Origin: Krumholzibacterium sp965370495
Lineage (GTDB): Bacteria; Krumholzibacteriota; Krumholzibacteriia; Krumholzibacteriales; Krumholzibacteriaceae
DNA length: 25,876 nt
Direction: 5' to 3'
Assembly: GCA_965370495.1 (NCBI GenBank)
Contig: CBDUUV010000027.1
Span: 1 to 25,876, forward strand
The position numbers were made by a program, and so were the translations under genes. Numbering within the stretch: position 1 is the stretch's first letter; each line of letters starts with the position of its first letter. The notes below the pieces were generated by a model that saw only the letters and a program-made list of their open reading frames with translations, searched no databases and was not told the origin of the DNA. Of the stretch, positions 8,225 to 15,340 are shown in pieces.

Positions 8225-8315
8225 TTGTCAGCACAGAGTTATTGAAACCGGTATGGCAGGGTTCTAAAGGCAGCACTGTTTCTGAAACCAAACCTGTTTT
8301 GAATTCAAAGGAAAC

Positions 8316-8344
8316 CAGGGCCGGAACGCTGTCAACCGGCCCTG
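8316..8344 (-). terminator. Intrinsic terminator of the double-PDZ gene
   Basis: On the minus strand CAGGGCCGG pairs perfectly with CCGGCCCTG (9 bp, 11-nt loop), followed by the T-rich GTTTCCTTTG. It begins 16 nt after the stop codon of the PDZ protein gene, the expected place for a Rho-independent terminator. Confidence 0.75.
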
Positions 8345-8359
8345 TTGATGGAATCAATA

Positions 8360-9511
8360 TCAGTCTTGCTTTTTTTCCAGTTTCTCGAGGCGTTTTTTCA
8401 GTGTCTCCATATCATCCCTGAGCTTTTCAAATTCCAGCTCCTCGATGGGACGGTTCTTTTTCAAGGTCTTGAACAAAATGCGGTCATCGTCAGTATTAAC
8501 CTTGAAATGTTTGAATATTTCTTTCATTTCGGTCATATCGGGCTGAAAAAACAGTGTTGTGCGCCCACTCTCTCTCAATTCATCGACATCGAATCTAAAT
8601 ACCTTATTCTTTCCTTTTCTTATGACAGTGACAGATATTTCTTCGGCATCTTCATCAATATCTTCCAGGAACTCCATAAGTTCCCCGGAATCGGCGATAT
8701 TTTCTTCTTCTACCCTGATTATGATATCACCGCTCTTCATTCCCGCTTTTTCAGCTGGTGTGTCTTCAAGTACTTCCAGAACAAGGACACCTTCCCCATT
8801 ATCCATGGAAAAATAACCGGCCATATCGTCGCTCAGGTTCTCGATCCTGATTCCAAGACCAGGCCTGTCCCTGCATAACCAATCCGGGCCAACTCTGCTG
8901 CTACGGATGATGATGTTGTCTGTGCCATCTTTGCAATGCACCTTCAAAGTTTTCATGCCGTTCATCCCCGCCAGGGCACGCTCGGCTATCTTCAAGCCAT
9001 CCTTACATTTATCTATTCTTATAATGTGTTTTCCGATTTCGTCTCCGAAAAAGACATCTTCATCATCAATATTGAGAACGGTATAGAATTTCCTGGCCTT
9101 TTCACCCAGTTCCAGTTTGTATTCCTTCTTTTTTCCGTCATGATAGATAACGATATCAATCACATCACCAGGATCTTTATCTCCAATCAGCTCCAGGAGA
9201 TGCCCCTGGTCTTTTACTTTCGTTTCATCGAATTTGTAGATCACATCATCGATTTCCAGCCCGGCTTTCTCTGCGGGACTGTCTTTGACGATATCCACTA
9301 TCCAGACGCCTCTTGTTTTCGGATAATCGAGTTTCCTGATTGCTTTCCTGTCGAGCTCCTCCATATAAATTCCCAGAAATGCTCCCTTTTTTTCAATTAT
9401 CTTGACGTTGCTATCGCTAATGACGACTTTTTCGCCGGCAAATGCGAATGCTGTCATGGCAAGTATCATCACTACCACGAACGAAAGAGAAATCAATATC
9501 ACTCTTTTCAT
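8360..9511 (-). CDS. Secreted double-PDZ-domain protein, no protease domain
   Basis: A 383-residue exported protein when read from the ATG at 9511. It has a Sec signal peptide (MKRVILISLSFVVVMILAM then AFAFA/GEK). A first PDZ domain runs from GAFLGIYMEEL through VKDSPAEKAGLEIDDVIYKF. A middle region with a few Cys follows, then a second PDZ domain from GLGIRIENL through LEDTPAEKAGMKSGDIIIRV. The charged tail (EELEFEKLRDDMETLKKRLE) is likely a short coiled coil. PDZ domains of this kind bind C-terminal or extended peptides in periplasmic HtrA/RseP-type proteases, but no catalytic domain is present, so it is probably an adaptor or scaffold. The frame is open to 9691; the added 60 residues have no signal character. 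Translation initiation looks unusual (see the 9517-9548 entry). Confidence 0.85.
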   Translation of the reverse strand: MKRVILISLSFVVVMILAMTAFAFAGEKVVISDSNVKIIEKKGAFLGIYMEELDRKAIRKLDYPKTRGVWIVDIVKDSPAEKAGLEIDDVIYKFDETKVKDQGHLLELIGDKDPGDVIDIVIYHDGKKKEYKLELGEKARKFYTVLNIDDEDVFFGDEIGKHIIRIDKCKDGLKIAERALAGMNGMKTLKVHCKDGTDNIIIRSSRVGPDWLCRDRPGLGIRIENLSDDMAGYFSMDNGEGVLVLEVLEDTPAEKAGMKSGDIIIRVEEENIADSGELMEFLEDIDEDAEEISVTVIRKGKNKVFRFDVDELRESGRTTLFFQPDMTEMKEIFKHFKVNTDDDRILFKTLKKNRPIEELEFEKLRDDMETLKKRLEKLEKKQD

Positions 9512-9516
9512 AATGC

Positions 9517-9548
9517 AAGCTGCTTCTGGCAGCTTCTCACCTCCTCCT
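9517..9548 (-). promoter_or_regulatory. Strong Shine-Dalgarno separated from the ATG by a hairpin
   Basis: Minus-strand AGGAGGAGGTGAG (within 9536-9548) is far too distant from the ATG at 9511 (about 25 nt). Between them AAGCTGC-CAGAA-GCAGCTT is a perfect 7-bp hairpin (9517-9535). If folded, the hairpin removes 19 nt and brings the ribosome-binding site to about 6 nt from the ATG. An alternative reading is a rare in-frame CTG start seven codons upstream. Confidence 0.5.
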
Positions 9549-9704
9549 GGGGTCCAGCACTTAAGGCTACAAGTTCTCTTCATGTCTATATATTCTTCAC
9601 TGCCCTGAAAGTTTCCATTTTTTTCATTTATTTTATCTTCTTTGAACTGTTTTTCTTTTAAGAGCTTTAAATGGCTTATCCAAATCAACATCTAAATCCA
9701 TTTT

Positions 9705-9824
9705 TTATACTTTTCTATAAAAAAATCTGCATAACTTCTGGATTAAAGAACTATTCATTTTTTTCATCATCCATATTTCCGCAACACGTTTGCTCAAGAA
9801 ACCCATAGTAGGAAACGAATGTGC
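9705..9824 (-). pseudogene. Orphaned C-terminal segment of the flavoprotein (after an in-frame TAA)
   Basis: Directly after the TAA at 9825-9827, the same frame continues for 39 codons: AHSFPTMGFLSKRVAEIWMM, then a basic tail, to a TAA at 9705-9707. This is the expected C-terminal interface of the lipoamide-dehydrogenase fold; HSFPT occupies the place of the HxHPT catalytic-base segment. Added back, the protein would have about 470 residues, normal for the family. So a single codon change, for example CAA to TAA, separates it from the main frame. It could be a recent nonsense mutation, a base error or read-through. Confidence 0.75.
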
Positions 9825-11117
9825 TTAAAACATAACACTATGCAGTCTGATTTTTTTCTGAATTATAAGTGCCCATTCATTTATCATCTCTCCTGAGCCA
9901 TCACCAACAATGCTTACACCAAAAACTTTACCAAAAGAATTCGTGAAGACCTTAACAAAGCCGACGCTGACGTTTTCCGCAATTGCAGCACCGTAATCCT
10001 CATATTTAACAATATGGGTCTCATACTTAATGCGTTTTTTCTTGATATCTTCCTCCAGCATTCCAACGTATGACACTTGAGGGTCTGTAAAAACCGTCCA
10101 CGGAATAACATAATTTTTATATTGGAACCCTGCAAAGGGGCTTACAGCATTCATAATTGCAAACATGCCCTGATGCATTGCAGCGTGAGAAAGCATGACG
10201 CCGCCATTACAATCTCCCACAGCATAAATATGTTTAACAGACGTTCTGTATTTTGCGTCAACCTCAATTGCCCGTTTATTGAACTGAACACCTGCTTTGC
10301 TAAGTTCTAATCCATCAAGATCAACTTCCCTTCCAGCTGCCAGCAGTATTTTCTCGGATTTAATACAGATTTCATCCTCTGTGTGTAACCATATTTCGTT
10401 ACCTTTATTTTCTACGCTTATAATTTTTTTTGAATTATAAACTCCAATACCTTCTTTTTCGAAAATATCTTCGAGCAAATTGCCTGCTTCTTTGTCACCG
10501 AGAGGAATGAGGGAATCATCCATATGTACAATAGTACACTTTGTACCAAGCCGGGTGAATGCCTGAGCCATTTCACAACCGATGGCACCACCACCGATTA
10601 TCGTCATATTCCTGGGAACTTCGGTTAAATCGAATACATTTTTATTAGTCAGAATGTCTATGTTTGAAATGCCATCAATCCGTGGCACCATAGGTTCAGT
10701 GCCAGTTGCAATAAATATCCTTCGGGCAGTGATAAACCTCTCACCAACATTGACCGTATGCGAATCTACAAAACTTGCGGATCCCTCGCCTAAAACAAGA
10801 TCCACCTTTTTAAACATCTTCAATGTTTTTTTGTCTGAAATATAGTCTAAATAATCTGCTATTTTCGAGAAAGGAGATTTGATATCTGGTATTTCTCCCT
10901 CCATTAAGCCCATTTCTTTCAGCTTTGATAATGAATGTCTTAATTTAGAAATTCTAAGCAAGGATTTGCTGGGTATACACCCGACATTCATGCATTCTCC
11001 GCCAATTTTATTTTTTTCGATAGCACAGACTTTCAGTCCCATTTCCGCCCCCATTACAGAGACAGCCATTCCTGCGGGACCTAACCCGATACAAATCAAA
11101 TCAAAATCATATTTCAT
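9825..11117 (-). CDS. Lipoamide-dehydrogenase/mercuric-reductase-like flavoprotein, prematurely stopped
   Basis: FAD-dependent pyridine-nucleotide:disulfide oxidoreductase. Visible are the FAD site GLGPAG (11-16), the redox-active pair in GGECMNVGCIPSKSLL (Cys42, Cys47), the NAD(P) site IIGGGAIGCEMA (about 173-184), the second FAD contact YAVGDCNGG, and the dimerisation domain up to GSGEMINEWALIIQ. It ends at 430 residues, just before the HSFPT segment that continues in frame after the stop; without it the partner subunit's active site lacks its base. ATG at 11117 has GAGGAG upstream. It follows GT4 by about 20 nt. Codons and spacer are visibly more AT-rich than the neighbours, suggesting transfer. 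Substrate (lipoamide, mercury, other disulfide) is undecided; no 2-oxoacid dehydrogenase genes are nearby. Confidence 0.88.
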   Translation of the reverse strand: MKYDFDLICIGLGPAGMAVSVMGAEMGLKVCAIEKNKIGGECMNVGCIPSKSLLRISKLRHSLSKLKEMGLMEGEIPDIKSPFSKIADYLDYISDKKTLKMFKKVDLVLGEGSASFVDSHTVNVGERFITARRIFIATGTEPMVPRIDGISNIDILTNKNVFDLTEVPRNMTIIGGGAIGCEMAQAFTRLGTKCTIVHMDDSLIPLGDKEAGNLLEDIFEKEGIGVYNSKKIISVENKGNEIWLHTEDEICIKSEKILLAAGREVDLDGLELSKAGVQFNKRAIEVDAKYRTSVKHIYAVGDCNGGVMLSHAAMHQGMFAIMNAVSPFAGFQYKNYVIPWTVFTDPQVSYVGMLEEDIKKKRIKYETHIVKYEDYGAAIAENVSVGFVKVFTNSFGKVFGVSIVGDGSGEMINEWALIIQKKIRLHSVMF

Positions 11118-11137
11118 ATATTTCTCCTCACTGAATT

Positions 11138-12418
11138 TTATTTGTCAGATTTTGACCTTCTGTACATCCAGCAGTTTGTTGAAAACTTCAAGGATTCCCC
11201 CCCCAAGCTGGTTATGTCATATTGACTGATAATTCTCTCCCTGGCCATCCTGCCAAAATCGGAACGCTTTTGCTCATCATCAATAAATGATTCCGCGGCA
11301 GCCGCAAACCCCTTTACATTTCCGCCCTGAACAATAATGCCCGTACCGGACAAAAGATCCGGCACTCCTCCAACGTCACTTGCAATACAGGGCAGGCCAC
11401 ATGACATCGCCTCGAGCAGAGCAACAGGTACCCCTTCTGTCAAAGAAGGCAGGACAAAGATATCAAACAGCGGAAGCACTTTCTCAGGTTCCGCACAGAA
11501 TCCCGGCATCGAGAGACAGGCATTCAGGCCAAGCCTCTCAGACAGATTTTCCAGCCCACTCCTTTCCGGCCCATCACCCAGTATCACAAACCTGAAAGTA
11601 ACCCGCTCCGCACATCGATCATCTGCCACTTCGGGCTCACGACACATATCTTCCGGGCTGGATTCACATGCACTACACGCCAGTCTTGATGCTCCCTGGC
11701 CATAAGTCAACCCGGACGCCGCGTAACCATCTTCCAGCCTGGCCGCCATTTGAAGAAAAAGGCTATGGTTCTTGACCTTCCTCATCCCTCCAAGAGTCCC
11801 TATCACCAGCTCATTGCCTTCTATGCCGTTTGTAAAAAGATCACTGAGCCAGGCCGCTTTTCTCCTTCCCCTTTCTGAATCACTTGCCGGCGTGAACCGA
11901 TCCGTATCGACACCGCTGGGTATTGTTAATACCATGTTTTCCTGAAATCCTGACTGAACCGCTTCCGAGGCGCCCTCTTCGCTTACCGCAATTATCCTGT
12001 CGATCCTGGAGCGGATCGCCCTGATCACACGCTTTTTCCCTCCCTCGAATTCCAGGCCGGAACCATGCCTTGTTACGACAAGCGGAGCCTTTGTAAAAAG
12101 GGATGCGACCGCTGCTACGACTTCTCCATGATACAGGTGAGCATGAATGATATCCGGATCGATCTCCCGGATCACTCTTCTCAATGAAAAGATCCTGCCT
12201 GGCATCAGCAGATCCATGAGCGAAGAAATCGGGAAATACCGTATCGACACTCCTTCAACCCGCAATGCATTTTCAAGTTCATCCTTTTCGGGTGAAATTG
12301 TCATAACCGTCGCCGAGAATGACGTTTTCTTCAGATACCTGCACAAGTTCAGGATATGATTCTCGGCCCCGCCACCAGCCAGTGAACTCGTAATAATCAA
12401 AACCCTGTTATTAACCAT
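11138..12418 (-). CDS. Family 4 glycosyltransferase (GT-B fold), C-terminus probably frameshifted
   Basis: Cytosolic glycosyltransferase that adds a sugar from a nucleotide donor to a lipid-linked oligosaccharide. The acceptor domain begins VLIITSSLAGGGAENHILNLC, with IIHAHLYHGEV and VVTRHGSG. The donor domain contains VIGTLGGMRKVKNHSLFLQM, FVILGDGPERSGLE and the donor-binding EGVPVALLEAMSCGLPCIAS. A Cys-rich insertion of about 35 residues precedes FVILGDG. Start ATG 12418 has GAGG seven bases upstream and overlaps the flippase stop by 8 nt; ATG 12424 is an alternative. At a G8 tract (11197-11204) the frame turns to an atypical tail (ESLKFSTNCWMYRRSKSDK). Adding one G gives GGGILEVFNKLLDVQKVKI ending at 11145, which resembles the family. 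Confidence 0.9.
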   Translation of the reverse strand: MVNNRVLIITSSLAGGGAENHILNLCRYLKKTSFSATVMTISPEKDELENALRVEGVSIRYFPISSLMDLLMPGRIFSLRRVIREIDPDIIHAHLYHGEVVAAVASLFTKAPLVVTRHGSGLEFEGGKKRVIRAIRSRIDRIIAVSEEGASEAVQSGFQENMVLTIPSGVDTDRFTPASDSERGRRKAAWLSDLFTNGIEGNELVIGTLGGMRKVKNHSLFLQMAARLEDGYAASGLTYGQGASRLACSACESSPEDMCREPEVADDRCAERVTFRFVILGDGPERSGLENLSERLGLNACLSMPGFCAEPEKVLPLFDIFVLPSLTEGVPVALLEAMSCGLPCIASDVGGVPDLLSGTGIIVQGGNVKGFAAAAESFIDDEQKRSDFGRMARERIISQYDITSLGGESLKFSTNCWMYRRSKSDK

Positions 12419-13844
12419 CACCATGCCTCTTGCTACCCCTGCGATAACCCAGCAGCACACGTATAGCCGCGGGGAAAAGCCTGAGATCGGATACCGTGGG
12501 GATAAGTAGCTCTGATGCAGCTACTCCCGTCATCCTGACGTAGAATACTATTATAATAACAAGATGTACCGTGTACGATATCGACGTTGCCAGGGCGGCT
12601 CCACTTATCCCGATCTCTGGTATAAGAATTACATTACAGACAATATTGATAAAGAGAGAAAATGCGCCGGCCCACATGTTGACTTTCGGAAAACCTCTCG
12701 CGAGAAGGTCGCCTGAAAGAATCCTCGATATACTCGCGGCCAGAACTCCCGGCAACAACAGGAAAAGAGGGTTGAGGGCCGCGAGAAAAAGATCCGTATA
12801 CAAAAGCCCTATGGCGAATTTCCCGAAAAGCAGAACACCGAGATTGCAGGCAATAACAATCATGACAGCCTGGCGGCAGACTGCTGCGGTAGCCATGTTC
12901 GCTTCAACATCATTTCCGTGAGCCACCCTGGGAAACAGGACGATCCCGAGCGAATCGGGAAAATACCATATCCTCTCGGATATCATGACCGAAATCGAAT
13001 AAAACCCGACAGCTGCGGGGTTAAGAAAAAAATTGATCAACAGCATATCCAGGCGGAGGTTGAGAAACGTGAGTATATTCGCGAAATGTCCCTGAATCCC
13101 GAAACGGAGCGTTGACCAAACAAGGTTATTATCCCATCTGAATCTCAGTCTGATCACCCTGGACCACTTAACGCTCACGACCAGCGCCATCACAATATAT
13201 GAAAACGTGTAAACAGATATCGCCAGGATTACCCTGCTGCGGGAAAAGAAAATAACAAATACCGGAAAAACGATCAGGAATACCAACTTCTGTATTATCT
13301 CTATCGCGTTAAAACTTTTGAAATCCGAGTTGGCCCTGAACAACATCTGGAAATTATAGACGAACACCAGAAAAGGAATGCTCAGAAGAGAAATAATGAT
13401 TACGTTGAACGGAACTGCAGGCAGAACAAAACGGGTTACAGCAGGCGCGGCCGCAATAGATATCCCCGTGATAATAACACCTATGATCACTGAAAGACTC
13501 AACCAGTTCCCGGCCAGTACTTCCAGATTCACTTTTTTGCGGCCAAGAAAATATCCGGAGGCTGTCCCCACACCCATGTTCGCAAAATTGAAAATCACGG
13601 CTGCCGAAAGAATTCCAAGCGAAAAGAGCCCCTTACCCCCGGCACCAAGAGCTCTTACAAGTATAATGCTGTTGAAGACACCGATTATTAAAAGCGCTAT
13701 CTTCGCGGCGAAAGTAAGAGAAACATTTTTCGCAAAAGACAACGACAACTCCCGCGTTACAGTATTCGGCGGCACAACAAGGCATCCGCCCCAAGAAACA
13801 GGGCCGGTTCCCGGAACACGATTCGAACCAGGTCCCCGACCCAT
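12411..13844 (-). CDS. Wzx-type polysaccharide flippase (MOP superfamily)
   Basis: Inner-membrane protein with 12-14 hydrophobic segments and the oligosaccharide-flippase pattern: an N-terminal NVSLTFAAKIALLIIGVFNSI, ILVRALGAGGKGLFSLG in the first loop, and RLDMLLINFFLNPAAVGFYS in the second half. It is predicted to move lipid-linked saccharide units across the inner membrane for assembly outside. The start is uncertain. The ATG at 13844 has no ribosome-binding site and adds a Gly/Pro-rich segment; a TTG at 13742 with GGAG six bases upstream gives a product starting just before the first membrane span and may be the true start. The 3' end overlaps the GT4 start, indicating coupling. The donor polymer is unknown. 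Confidence 0.88.
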   Translation of the reverse strand: MGRGPGSNRVPGTGPVSWGGCLVVPPNTVTRELSLSFAKNVSLTFAAKIALLIIGVFNSIILVRALGAGGKGLFSLGILSAAVIFNFANMGVGTASGYFLGRKKVNLEVLAGNWLSLSVIIGVIITGISIAAAPAVTRFVLPAVPFNVIIISLLSIPFLVFVYNFQMLFRANSDFKSFNAIEIIQKLVFLIVFPVFVIFFSRSRVILAISVYTFSYIVMALVVSVKWSRVIRLRFRWDNNLVWSTLRFGIQGHFANILTFLNLRLDMLLINFFLNPAAVGFYSISVMISERIWYFPDSLGIVLFPRVAHGNDVEANMATAAVCRQAVMIVIACNLGVLLFGKFAIGLLYTDLFLAALNPLFLLLPGVLAASISRILSGDLLARGFPKVNMWAGAFSLFINIVCNVILIPEIGISGAALATSISYTVHLVIIIVFYVRMTGVAASELLIPTVSDLRLFPAAIRVLLGYRRGSKRHGDG

Positions 13845-13873
13845 TTATTCTATACCATAAGTTCGCTGCGATG

Positions 13874-15112
13874 TCAGGTGATCTTGGTCAACTCTTTGGC
13901 CCGCTTCGAACGCTTCTTTCCTTCGACGACAAGAAGTCTCGGGGCCTCAACATGGTATTCCTCAACATTGCGTGTTGTTTCGGCCTTCTCCCAGGATGAA
14001 AAACGGCCACCGGCGAAATAAGTGATGATTGCGGCAAGCGCCGCAGAATTGACCATCACAAAATAGAAAGGAATAAAAAACAGCCGGGCCCGGATACGCC
14101 CCCTCTGCAGGATTGCGCCAATAACTGCAAAGATATAGAATATATTCTGCAGTATGAAAAATACTCCGAAAAGCCTGTCATGCAGGATAAACATGTTAGC
14201 TATATACAAAACAGGTAGCAATACTCCGACCCACCAGCGAAACATCTTCCTCGAAATAAACTGGTAAATGCGGAAAAACCCTCCAAAATCAGCTTTGAGA
14301 TGATTAAACCCTGTAAGCCCCCTGATCACGATACGCCGTTTTCTACTGAACTCCTCGGCAAAGTAGTTTGTCGAACGTTCAAAAGCTACAGCCTCACTAT
14401 CGTAAACAGCTCCATACCCCTGGGACGCAACTTCAGCAGGGATCTGGAAATCGTTTGCCACATCCCTCATCACAGGACGGAAGAGTTTCCGCCTGATAGC
14501 GAAAATCGTTCCTGTCGCGATAAGTACCGATTTCAAACGGCTCTCGAGGCAATTCAAAATGCCTTCATATCTCTGGTAGAGACTTTCACCCCGGCCCACA
14601 TACGAATTGTTATCCATGTATCTGAGTCTTCCTACAACACACCCAACCTCCTCATCGGCGAAATTCCGGACGAGCTTCCGGATTGCATCTTCCTTGTAAA
14701 AAGAATTGGCATCAGAAAAAACAAGGATATCTTCTTCGATACCCAGTATGGCCTTGTTAAGAGTGGCACTTTTTCCTTTGCGGAAATCGAATGCCTTGAG
14801 TGTGATATTCTTGTTTTCATATTCGCGAACGATGCTGTCCGTATCATCTACCGAGCCGTCACTGGCTACAACGATCTTCAGCAGGTGTTCCGGATAATCG
14901 ATCAGGAGACTGTTTTCAATCTTTTCCCTGATAACCCGTTCCTCGTTATGAGCGGATATTATCAAGGCAACAGACGGCAGATCCGCGTCAGGCCTCAGCC
15001 CTCCACGTTTCTTGAACAACCCCAGCAGAAAAAGGATTACCGGATACCCGATGTAGATATAGAAAATAAGTCCAATAATCGCCGCAATCAGGAGTTTGAC
15101 CACTACATCCAT
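13874..15112 (-). CDS. Membrane-bound family 2 glycosyltransferase
   Basis: A 412-residue enzyme with one N-terminal span (VKLLIAAIIGLIFYIYIGYP), a cytosolic GT-A domain, and three or four C-terminal spans. The GT-A domain has LIISAHNEERVI, ASDGSVDDT, the metal-binding SDAN, GTIFAIRR, and RKRRIVIRG in the place of the QxxRW motif. This is the layout of polymerising or lipid-priming GT2 enzymes such as poly-N-acetylglucosamine synthases, although QxxRW itself is not kept, so processivity is uncertain. A Lys/Arg-rich tail ends the protein. ATG at 15112 has GAGGGAG about 8 nt upstream. It is the first gene after the promoter at 15290-15318 and heads the polysaccharide operon. Confidence 0.9.
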   Translation of the reverse strand: MDVVVKLLIAAIIGLIFYIYIGYPVILFLLGLFKKRGGLRPDADLPSVALIISAHNEERVIREKIENSLLIDYPEHLLKIVVASDGSVDDTDSIVREYENKNITLKAFDFRKGKSATLNKAILGIEEDILVFSDANSFYKEDAIRKLVRNFADEEVGCVVGRLRYMDNNSYVGRGESLYQRYEGILNCLESRLKSVLIATGTIFAIRRKLFRPVMRDVANDFQIPAEVASQGYGAVYDSEAVAFERSTNYFAEEFSRKRRIVIRGLTGFNHLKADFGGFFRIYQFISRKMFRWWVGVLLPVLYIANMFILHDRLFGVFFILQNIFYIFAVIGAILQRGRIRARLFFIPFYFVMVNSAALAAIITYFAGGRFSSWEKAETTRNVEEYHVEAPRLLVVEGKKRSKRAKELTKIT

Positions 15113-15289
15113 CCTGTGTCTCCCTCACATGAACGAAGGTCACCTATTACTATCATGCCCTGTTAATTACAGGTCAGAGCAGATACAAAAACACGCTACC
15201 TGTTTTCAACAATACCTTTCCAAGCCCGGAAAAAATACAAAAATCTTAAAAACAGTAGCGTTCGTTCTATATAACTCCTTTGCATCAGT

Positions 15290-15318
15290 AATATACAATC
15301 TGCCCGTTCCCGTGTCAA
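15290..15318 (-). promoter_or_regulatory. Strong sigma70-like promoter of the polysaccharide operon
   Basis: On the minus strand, perfect TTGACA (15313-15318), a 17-nt spacer and TATATT (15290-15295). Transcription would start around 15283 and leave a leader of about 170 nt before the GT2 ATG at 15112. It lies only 22 nt beyond the stop of the propeller gene, with no terminator seen between them. The leader has only a weak ACAGGT/ACCTGT stem and no riboswitch I recognise. Confidence 0.65.
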
Positions 15319-15340
15319 TCACGTAAAGATTCCCACCACC

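Noticed and set aside
13820..13829. GGTTCGAATC on the minus strand, like a tRNA T-loop
   Set aside because: The flanking bases do not pair as a T-stem, and no acceptor stem, anticodon arm or D-arm can be built around it.
14300..15166. Plus-strand open frame of 288 codons
   Set aside because: It is antisense to the GT2 gene, whose motifs and ribosome-binding site are clear. No family features are seen.
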